Part shown: piece after piece, positions 54,569-64,000 of the stretch
How positions within the stretch are numbered: position 1 is the stretch's first letter
Layout: each line of letters starts with the position of its first letter
Source of the DNA: Dirofilaria immitis
Lineage: Eukaryota; Nematoda; Chromadorea; Rhabditida; Onchocercidae
Assembly: GCA_024305405.1 (NCBI GenBank)
Contig: JAKNDB010000105.1
Location: forward strand, 2,727,501 to 2,791,500
Length of the DNA: 64,000 bases
Direction of reading: 5' to 3'
Translations under genes and position numbers: made by a program
The notes under the pieces: model-generated
Told to the model about the DNA's origin: nothing
Databases searched by the model: none
What the model saw: the letters and a program-made list of their open reading frames with translations, nothing else

Positions 54569-56525
54569 ATTCAAAAAGAAATGAAAACTCAGAATCCTTC
54601 TCTCACTCGTAATCGTTTGACGATGTTTGTGAATTAACGCTTTTGAATATTTCTGCTCCAGCTAAATTCTCAATTTTCGGATATCTTGCAAATGGACAAA
54701 TGCAACAATGTGCCGTTTGTTTATAGTCTTCTCACAAAAACTTCAAAAAAGATCTCTTGTTCCCAACTATCAACAATTTCGCTGAGATTTGCAATCATTA
54801 TGGGTTTATTCTGAAGATAAGTACGTGTATGACAATGATATTATCAATGTATGCATTCTTTTCCATTGAGCCACACTTGTTTCGGCCCATAATTCGGGCA
54901 AAAGATACGAAAGTGCAGTGGTGGAATTTCAGGATATAACTGCGTATCCAAATGAAAACTAATGTCAATACCTGCTTCTTGTAACTGAGTTACTGCGATC
55001 TGTAATTAATCTTCATTTCGAAATAAGTTGTGGTTTTTGGAGAGTAATTTGCGATAATATGTTAAATTATATTGAGAAAGTTTATAAAATTAAACTAACT
55101 TTCGCGGGAACATAAATATCCTTGGCATTCTTCCTTACTTTCATCATGTAGCTAAACGTAGCATTTGGACATTCTTTTGGGAGTTGAATCTTCTAAATTT
55201 TGGGTTTTCAGTGAAAATGATGATTTGAGAAAATAATTTATATATATATATATATAAGATAGTTGAGGATTTAGGATGATTGAGCTCAATTTGATTTTTG
55301 ACGAGCACCATAAATTTGTAATGATTTTGCAGGCTTTTAGAATTATTTCAGCCAAAGTATGAGAAGTCATTACGAATTTCAATAGCGGGATCTGTAAAAT
55401 TTAAATTGAGAGATGAGTTCAATTTTCATGTTTTAAAAATCAGTAATAATAACAATGGGTTTGTAATCAATTCTGCTCTTTTTGCGCTTGTAATATCTTC
55501 AGAGAGCACTTCCACACTACTGCCATATGTAACAACTGGCTGAAATTTTTTCGCAAAAAAATCGATGGAATTTTAAATATTACAGTACTTTTAAACTATT
55601 GAAAGTTTTTGCTATTCTATTAATTAAACAATACTTCCAACAGACACTTCGAAACATTTTTCATTTTCCGATTGTCATTTCTCAAGACGATATATGCTTA
55701 AACTTCACATGGCTTTTGAGTTTTCTTTTTATTATAATTAAAGTAAATAAAACGAAATTTCAATTCAATCTGATTTTCGTTTTCAGTTTTTTATGAAAAA
55801 TCGATATAGATAATTTAGTTAATGATAATTTCTTACATTCGGTAAATTCATCTAGGAGAAATAAGAAGTGATTTCTCTTGTTTTTCGGAACGTTAGGATT
55901 AAAAATCAATAAGGTTAAAACAAAATTTAAATTCCCGTTAAAATGACTGTTACAATAATAGCATTTACCCGTATTTCATTCAATGATGAATTGGTCCTTA
56001 GAAGTACTGGTTTTAGAGATGATGATGATCCACCTAAATTAACTAAATTAAACAATTGAAATTTACTGTTTAATTGCTGAAATTATATTTTCATCTTACT
56101 TTCAAATGATGTCTTATTATTATCTATTATTTCAGAACTCTCATCTCTTTTTGGAGTTTCAGTCGCCAGTTGATTGCGTCGAGACAACTGGAAAAAGTTG
56201 GATCATTGGAAAAGTCGAATTATTGATCTGTTATTAACTTAGTGATCAGAAGAAATCATACACCTTTATTAATCTTGAAATTTACAAATCATGACTTTTC
56301 TGCTTTTATGTAACGCTGATCTTGATTGTATTTTTATAAACAAATTGGAAAAGCACAATTTCGGGAATGGTAACAAGAAAATGGCGCATCATTAATGAAT
56401 CCTATTCAAAATCGACTGATAATAACAAACATATTAATCTATGAATTAACAGCTCCTTCATCCGCTTATCCTTGAAGGTATTTGGGGATCATAGATTAAG
56501 AGCTGCATCATTTGAATAGGTAGTG
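54569..56525. other. intergenic, no gene seen
   Basis: 3' flank of the receptor, facing the convergent small gene. Contains a TA run near 55238-55256 and only short, low-complexity open frames. Confidence 0.5.
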
Positions 56526-56846
56526 TTAAAATTTTCTATAAAAAATTGCTTCGCAAGTATTATGATGCCAAGGTATATCAATGTGTTCGCTGATAAAGTC
56601 TGGAATGGAAATACAAATCTAATTGACAAATGATGATGAAAACGACCATTATTAAGCTCTGAAATTAACTGAGACAAACAAGTTACCTAAATTCGCAAGG
56701 ATTCGTGCGATATTTAGCTTAATGAATGAAAATATGAATGAGGAAAGCTGGGAAACCTCTTCAGCTTTGTTCAACGTCATATTCATCATGTGCGCAAGTA
56801 GATCGATAGCTTTTGGTGGAAAGTTTTTATATTGATTACTAGACAT
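56526..56846 (-). CDS. unrecognised 77-residue protein
   Basis: Two exons on the minus strand, 56846-56687 and 56599-56526, joined by a short GT-AG intron in phase 1 and ending at TAA. The protein begins MSSNQYKNFPPKAIDLLAHM, continues through a Leu/Ile/Phe-rich helix region (SSFIFSFIKLNIARILANLG) and ends DFISEHIDIPWHHNTCEAIF plus YRKF. An acceptor-like ACTGTCAG lies 15 bases upstream of the ATG, consistent with trans-splicing. It follows the helical-repeat gene on the same strand at about 1.3 kb, so a nematode-style operon is possible but unproven. No family recognised. Confidence 0.6.
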
Positions 56847-56861
56847 ATTCCTTGTTCTTGA

Positions 56862-58123
56862 CTGACAGTAAACAACCTCTCATCTCAAAAAGCTATCATG
56901 AATAGTAAATGATGGAAAAGATAAAAAATAACTTTAGAAAATACTCGCTTTTAAATCGACCAACCTGTGATATCCACCAGCCAATAATAGAGTCACTTTT
57001 AAAATGTTGATCATATAAAACGATCAGATTTTATTAGAGATTTTCATCAATTTTTTTTTCTTTCACTTATATTAAATAAAAGTCAGTTTCACCTGAATTA
57101 ATAATTACAAGGAATTTTTATTTCTTTAGTAGGTGACATCTACTTTTCACGAGTCTCCCTTTCGCAGCCGAACATTTGAAATTCCATTTAAAAACAGTGG
57201 AGGTTCTCAAATCTTTAATTCTGGATAACTTTAATTGTAACAGTACTTGAACCATAAATTACTATGACGAAATCAAAATATGATCTGCTCTTATTCTTTT
57301 TGGAAAGTACAGTTAAGCACAAAACATGAATAGCCCTTGGATAATATTCAAAAAGCAAGAATCATAAGTTCATATACTTTTTTAAAGAATCAAAAAATAA
57401 TAATTTCTGATGCTGATTTTTTAAAAATTTTCTTTGGTCCGCTCAACCTCTTTCCCTAACCTTTGGCCAAAGATCAGATCTTGGCAACAATCATTTTTTT
57501 GGTAAGCATTCCAGAAACAATCAGGAACAAAAAGTTTTTCGCTTATCCCACCAACTCCATAAGTGAAGTGGATTTTCTAGATCAATACCCTTTATTCAGC
57601 TCAGATTTAACTTCTTTAACTACGCAGTTTTGTGTGAACAATAAAAAATAAGTTATGAGACACGATTTTTTAAGGTTTTATTTTTAATTCTGAATTCATT
57701 GATTTGTTAAATAGTTATCAACAAAATTGTTGATAAAATTTTTTTGCTAGAATATGCAATAAAAGACGATCAAATTATTATTATTATGCAATAAAGAGTC
57801 ACAACCTATAGTAAAGATAAAATCGGAAAGAGAAATTTCACTGAGGAATTGTGATAAACTATTCAATTAATAAAATTGTTCTAGTATGAAACTTGAGCAT
57901 TTTTCAAAAAAATAAAAAAACAAAAAATATTCATGAAAAGCGTAACTGTCAATATCATATCGAAAAAAAAATTCCAAAACTGCTTTTCTTTTTCCTTTTT
58001 CTTGTAAAAATTACTGATATTAGAAAATTGGAAAGAAACTGAAAATATTGCCAATTGTACAGTTTTGATATTAAGTTGAAACGTTGCAACTTCAAAATAA
58101 CATATTTAAAAATACCAAAAAAA
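56862..58123. other. spacer between two minus-strand genes
   Basis: AT-rich, no supported exon. Would be the intercistronic region if the two minus-strand genes form an operon. Confidence 0.45.
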
Positions 58124-61100
58124 TCAATCATCTCCAACAAAACCATTATTCGGTACTGCGATTGCTTTCTCCATAAAGAAATCTTCCAATCTCTTCCTCA
58201 GGCTGTCAGATTCATTACCGTTATATTTCATAATCCAACTGTGCAAAAGTTCTAATGACTTCATGTCGTTAGCTCCAGCTGGAAAAAGTAATCTAGCCAT
58301 CCAATAAAAAATTTTTTAAACTTCACTTGGAAACTGGAAGTATTATAAAGATATTATTGAGAAATGAAATCCTTCCAAATACGTCTTTTAGCATCAAAAA
58401 AAGAAAAAATGACTGAAAAGATTTTCGTGGCATTCATTCCCATCGGACGAGCCAGTAGCAGCAAAATTTTCAATCAACTGATATAAATATATGATTTTTC
58501 ACTTAGTGATAAAATTCACCGAACATTTTATATTCACGTGGAATTGTGCGTACAATGTGCACGATAAAAGAAAAACGTCCATACATTTTTCATATTGAAG
58601 CATAAACATACTCGCTATCGCAAACCAAACATTTTGGGTCGCATGAGTGAGTCCTCGAAGCTGCCCGACATTAATTTTAAACTTCCTAATTTCTATTTCC
58701 TGTTTCCGGTTACAGCGTGGTTGCCAAATCGCTAATAATGATCTAATATAACTTTTGTAATTCAATTCCTGAAAACCTTTCCCAGGATTTCACTTATTTA
58801 ACAATTCTTTGAACTTATAAAATCAGGAATATAAAATATCAAAAACACTGGGAAAGAGAAATTATTTAAGCGTTATATTAAACTGGTTTAAAAATTCAAA
58901 ACTTGCTTGAGCATTCTTTATTAATCCTTTTTCTGACGACAACTTATGTCGAGAACGCGTATTACGAGATCCGTTTTCTTCTAGCAAAGTAGTCAGCAAA
59001 ATAGTTGCGAAATATTCAACATGACGTAAATTGTGCTGAAAATTGCAAAGGTAATATAAGTGCAGTCAATTAATAAATCAACAGTTGAAAGTTTTTGATT
59101 TTAATAGTCTAAAAATGAAAAAAGCTTCAATCGATATCCATTAATACTGAGTTTTCAAAACTTCAATGAAAGAACATACCAGATCATTTTGCATACGGAA
59201 AAGCGGTTCTATAAAATGACGTCCAGATATTTTCAACTGAAAAAAATTAATTATAGACTTGTAAGATATGAAATCAGGGATAAGTTAGAATTTAGATGTA
59301 AATGCAAACCCTTTTGAATATCAGTTCTGCTTCACTAGCCATGCCTGCCTTCAATAGCTCCATAACAAGTTCAGCAAGACCATCATAAAATGCGCCAAAT
59401 TCGTCGAGTTTTTCCAAAACATTTCCTGAAATTATTCTCAAAAAGCATAAAAGATAAATTGTTTAAGCATTCAAAAAGTTCTGGTTAATAAAGTTGTAAA
59501 TCAATTTAAGCTTAAAAAAATATAATGAAAATATATTTGTGCTTGTCATGTAGTCCGACTTTCTCATTTACTCGAACAGTCTTTTTTGATTCTGTAGATC
59601 TAAAAGAGCATCTAAATTAATCTCACACAAAAACATTCAACCCACTAAACGGTATTCAAAAATACTTACTTACGTCTAGATTTAAAAAAATTAGCTATCA
59701 GTACTAGGGAAACCAGTGTTGAAACAAAACGAGTATTGAAATATAAAACAAATTATTACATCATTTTTCATCAAATAATAATTAAAACTCAAATAAAGCA
59801 TAATTAAATATAAAAGTTAGCTTACGAAGCTTTTCTCTTGAAATTCATGGTTCAGATTTTTTCCAAAATAATATGGCGTATAAGAAGATCACAACCCGCA
59901 CCAACACGATATTTTTGGGCATTTTTATACCATATATTGAATGCTCTATGAAAACCATCACTGCAAATTGTTGCATCAATATTAAATGCCAGCTGCATAA
60001 AAATACTACTTTTTGAGAAAAACAAACCTCCCCAGATGAAACTTAACAACAGCACGCAAATAAATCGAAGAGTTGTGAAGAAAGCCTAAATCAATCAATA
60101 CATCACATAAATCTTGAATTCCTGCCAAATCATTTTTCTTGAAAGCCTCAGTAAAGAGATCCTTAGCAGCAGCTGTGGAACGATTGGAAAATAAATCATC
60201 CGGGGCTGTAAAGAAATGTTTATCAATCATAAAATCGACTTGATGTCTTCGAAGTAATGATGTGATAATTGCAAATACTGATCCTTATTTGTTCACTAGT
60301 TTTTATAATTATATGGCATCTTCTTAACATTTTTATTTAAAAAATCCTATCAATACTATAATGATTTAATAAGCAAATAGCTTTGAATTTTTCTTATTCG
60401 ATTATGTATATATAAGATTGTACATTGAAGAAAAAAAAATACGTGATTTAATAAGTAATAGATTTCGATAGTGAATAGCATAATCGATTGCTGCCTTTAT
60501 TCCTTTTTCAGTTAAAATTCGTGTGATCAATTGCAAAATAACTGAATTAGGCAATGCAGTACGATTATTTACTGAGGCACTGCAATATGAAACATTAAAT
60601 TTGAAACTTATTTGACATGTAAAATTAAAAGTTTTAACACTGAAATTAACACGACACATCAATTACATGCGTTTCATGAGAATGACGTATATCATCGTCA
60701 ATAATAATCACTTATTCAAAAAACATACAAATTGTCTATAAGCCATAAGGTTTCGTTTACGTCTCTTCCATAGACGATAAAAATTTCAAAAAGCTCAACA
60801 ATAAATGTTTTGAGACGACGATGGGATGGCCAAAGTTCATTATTTAAAATCCTCCGCAAGCTAGAAATATCCTGAAATAAATTGAGAAATGCCGTATTTC
60901 GACTGTTGAATCCTTGAGAATCTTGAGTACAGTAGAAAAAGTTACTGATCCAACCATCTTCATACAGAATATTGTAAATACTTTTCACACTCAGAAGGAC
61001 CACTATCAGTACAAATGAAATAAGAATTTCTTATTTACCTTTTTCAAAGTAAATTGCTTCAGTTGTTCTACCGATGCAATTTTCGTTCTTGAAGTTATTA

Positions 61101-62969
61101 ATTCACCGCTTTCATTCTTAGATCGTTTTTGAGCTTTCTCCAAACAAGATACAGCAGTGGCCAGCTCCTCTATCATAAGTGGCTGAACACGAAGTTGTTT
61201 TTAAAGTTCGCAGCTGAAAATTTACTACAGACCGCAACTTGTTCGAAACATGCTGCACAACTTGAGTACTACTATGCTGATTAGCCTGAAAATAATATAA
61301 TTTCAGTTTTTGTAATGTTATATTTCAGAGCGACGAACTTATTTTTGAAAAAGAAAGGTACTGTCTAAAACATTAAAGTATTCGATTCCTTTTACTTAAA
61401 ATTGAGAAATTTATCGACGGCCAATTAGTTAATAAAGTAACAATACCAATTTTACCATATCACATTCAATTTTGTGCAGCGATGCTCCTCGATTCTTAGT
61501 AACTTTTTTCGTTGTACTGAAATGTTGTCCCGATCGTGTTTGAGCACAAAATGTCCACTACAAATTCATAGAATTTTGAAACGTTCCTTATAAAATATGG
61601 TCGCAATCGGAGAAAAACTACAATAAAAAATCAAAGAATATAACTATCCCAAAATTTAAAGACAGAATTAACATAAAAAAAAACCCAATGTGACTTTCGA
61701 AAGCTTATTCTTGACTTGGTACTTAACACTTCATCATATATTTGTGTCTTGTTAAATGCAGTCAACGATGTGCCGTAGATGGGGAACTGAAATTTCATAT
61801 TCTCATGATTTCATAATATCTAAAGAATATTAGACTAACTAGTTTCGTCATCATAATAAATTATGGAAATAAACGGATCAATTATCTCAACATTAACCTC
61901 TCATAAGCTTGAGCAGGCAAGTCACTCAACACTCCATTGACATTGTACCATCCATATGTTTCAAAGAAAGAATCCAAAATTTTAGCCATATTTTCGTTAA
62001 CTAAATCAAACAATTAATCAATTAATTCAATCTATCATCACTTATCATAAATCTGTGGTAGATGAATAAGAAAGCATTTACACTCAATTATTTTATTCTT
62101 TCGCAAGGAATGTTTATTGTTCAAATAGTCATGAAAATATGATAGTTCAAAACTGACATTCATTCTTTCCAACACTCGCGTTAGCTGAAGTAAAATCCGA
62201 AAACTCAAATGATTCACTGAAAAAAATAGGATGAGCTGCAACACCACTTGACTAGTCAAAAACAGTAATAGGAATCAAGTACAAAAATTGTTTACGACTG
62301 ACACGGTCATTAATCATAGCTGTTTGAAATTATAATTAAAAACTTAGCGACAAAATTTTGATTATCAGAGGTATTGGTAATAAGCATATAGATAGGTTAG
62401 CTATAGGCGTGATATTACTGGCATTATAAGTATTTATTGAAACGACAGAAGTGACAGATCTCAAAGGAACTAAAAATCAACTATAGAACTCGCAACGTAC
62501 TCCTGTCTATTCCGAAATATATGCCCATACCATTTCATTGTTTTCCGATGAAAAATTTCCAAATCGAGACTTACTGGTGAATACCAATAGGAACAAACCG
62601 CTGAAATACTCAAAAGATACCTAAGTTGTCGAGTTTATTTAAATATATTTGTATGCTGGAACACTGCATAATTTATCTATTGAATCATTCAAAATATTAC
62701 AAAGTCGAGAAGTGGAGTGTTGACGACTTGGTAGCATAGTTTCCACAGGTAATCTACATCCATGTAACAAACATCTGTAAGTATCGGCAACAATTAACGA
62801 TGTAATAACAAAAAAGGAGGCAAAATTCGAGACTGAATGAAGGAATACGGAAAATTCTGCAAAAGAATGATGTGAAAAAAGGTTCGAAGATATCCTAGCT
62901 TTTTTAATATTAACTGACTGCAAAATTTAAAAGACTTAAGTACCTGCATTTCGAATAGTGCAACATCAT
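58124..62969 (-). CDS. helical-repeat protein, possibly mitochondrial PPR-type
   Basis: About 18 exons on the minus strand: 62969-62944, 62774-62665, 62216-62082, 62000-61898, 61786-61716, 61557-61456, 61285-61039, 60989-60966, 60871-60729, 60579-60443, 60205-60028, 59960-59826, 59703-59674 (uncertain), 59425-59310, 59236-59180, 59035-58907, 58768-58525, 58278-58124; roughly 710 residues. The N-terminus ([20 protein letters not shown], then [12 protein letters not shown]) is Arg/Ser-rich and acid-poor, like a mitochondrial presequence. The body is a series of paired helices ([57 protein letters not shown]) as in pentatricopeptide/LRPPRC/PTCD-type proteins; that family is inference. The exon ending at 58907 uses a GC donor (GCAAGT). 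Shifts are needed at G4 61781-61784, T6 61504-61509, T5 61198-61202 and T6 59857-59862. The junction after exon 12 is unresolved. Confidence 0.55.
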
Positions 62970-64000
62970 TGTAATGCACAGAATTTGAGGCCCAACATCA
63001 TCACATCAATATCTTGAATTAACACCGATTAAAAAGAAAATAGAAATCAATCATCATAAACTTGGATCCAAGCTTCTATAAGGAAGAAGGAAACTTACAA
63101 CAGCAGCGTACAAGCTAACTTGACGAAAAGTAACTGGAAATAATTATACCAAATCATCAGAATACGACTCTAACAGAAAAATAACTTTGGAACGACCTTT
63201 TACAACTTTGTAACATCCAATAATCAAAATAAGATAATATCTATATCTAAATACAATTTAAAAAAATTTTAATGATATGAGTGATAAAAAAACAATAAAA
63301 AAATTTATAAAATTAAGAAATTACTGTTCACATTCTTGCTATCTGCTGTAATAAAGCCTGCTCATAAAACTTCATGAAAACAGAAAACCTAGGAAAACTG
63401 AGATGCATTAAATCTTTCATTATTAAAAGGACAATGAAATGAACAACAGAAAAAGATAACAAAAAATTTAATTCCAAAAGTAAACGATAATGCTTGACGA
63501 ATATCAAAGCCCAATGATAAAAGCGTAAAAACAACTACGCGGTAAAGGATTTTATTAATATTATTAAAATATGTTGCTTGCAGTAAACAGAATATTATGA
63601 TTACAGGCTCCTGAAATGCTATTAATAAATTATTTGGAACCTGAAACTTACAAAAAAATCAACAACCAACAAATCCAACTGCTTGAAACATTAACAAATA
63701 TTAATCAGGAAGCATATAAGTCACATCGCAGAATCTTTTTTCTTTAAAATGAAAAAATTTTTAAAAATTTGGATGACTTTTGAATAGATGCGGAGTCATT
63801 TAGAGAAGAAAAATACAGTATTTCTACTAACGTATAAAATAAAAATAATAGCAATAGCATTTCATATAACAACTAGAACTTTTTAGTTTCTTCGAATTTA
63901 CTTTCTGAATTTCCTAAAAGAAACATCCACAATAAATTCTACAAGAGTTGCACCTATAGAATTGATCATTTTAAAAAAATTTATGCTGAGAGTTGTAAAC
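62970..64000 (-). other. possible exons of a gene leaving the window
   Basis: Minus-strand fragments look coding and are flanked by splice-like signals. One is FSVFMKFYEQALLQQIARM (about 63395-63336, acceptor CCTAG, donor GTGAAC); another reads QLDLLVV then, across a T7 run near 63654, KFQVPNNLLIAFQEP before a GTAATC donor near 63607. They do not phase into the helical-repeat gene. They may belong to a separate gene continuing beyond 64000. Confidence 0.3.

Noticed and set aside
61456..61557. Reading of the sixth exon as a separate mitochondrial start ([11 protein letters not shown])
   Set aside because: The alternative upstream frame joins in phase with the exon before it, and a one-base shift at the T6 run 61504-61509 reconciles both halves; the presequence-like start is better placed at 62969.
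1..64000. tRNA genes, CRISPR arrays, transposases, reverse transcriptases, or bacterial endosymbiont insertions
   Set aside because: No tRNA-like T-arm context, no regular spacer-repeat pattern, and no mobile-element or bacterial protein motifs were seen in any frame I examined.

Overview
The window looks like nuclear DNA of a nematode, most likely a parasitic clade III (filaria-like) species. It is strongly AT-rich, genes are split into many short exons with introns of about 50-900 bases, acceptors are T-rich and end in CAG or TAG, and the recognisable proteins look nematode-like. This placement is inference from protein resemblance and gene structure; no search was run. I see no bacterial, viral or transposon coding sequence.

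Layout: a TTCA microsatellite opens the window, followed by about 9 kb with no supported gene. A DBL-1/BMP-type TGF-beta ligand lies at 9.5-12.1 kb (+). A gene-poor stretch holds a decayed 18S rRNA fragment at 15.7 kb (-). Unrecognised coiled-coil-type coding sequence lies at 20.4-24.0 kb (+), with the best phased model at 21.9-22.8 kb. The proteasome beta-5 subunit pbs-5 is at 25.0-27.2 kb (+). A convergent Myb/SANT-like gene runs 33.0->28.9 kb (-), head-to-head with fibrillarin (fib-1, 33.9-36.6 kb, +). After 9 kb without a supported gene comes a D2-like dopamine receptor (45.8-54.6 kb, +, 16 exons). The right end has two minus-strand genes: an unrecognised 77-residue protein (56.8->56.5 kb) and a roughly 710-residue helical-repeat protein with a presequence-like N-terminus (63.0->58.1 kb). 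Weak exon-like sequence runs towards the right edge.

The genes do not form one pathway. They combine housekeeping functions (proteasome, rRNA methylation, possibly mitochondrial RNA work) with signalling (BMP-type ligand, amine receptor). Several genes have a splice-acceptor-like sequence 10-22 bases upstream of the start codon, as expected for spliced-leader trans-splicing.

The most important observation for a user is that many otherwise clean exons carry a single-base shift exactly at a short homopolymer (G4, T4, A5 or A6), three of them in fibrillarin alone. Splice phases become consistent in most cases once each shift is allowed for. I interpret this as systematic homopolymer miscalling in the assembly, not pseudogenes. 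It explains why several genes appear only as short open frames.
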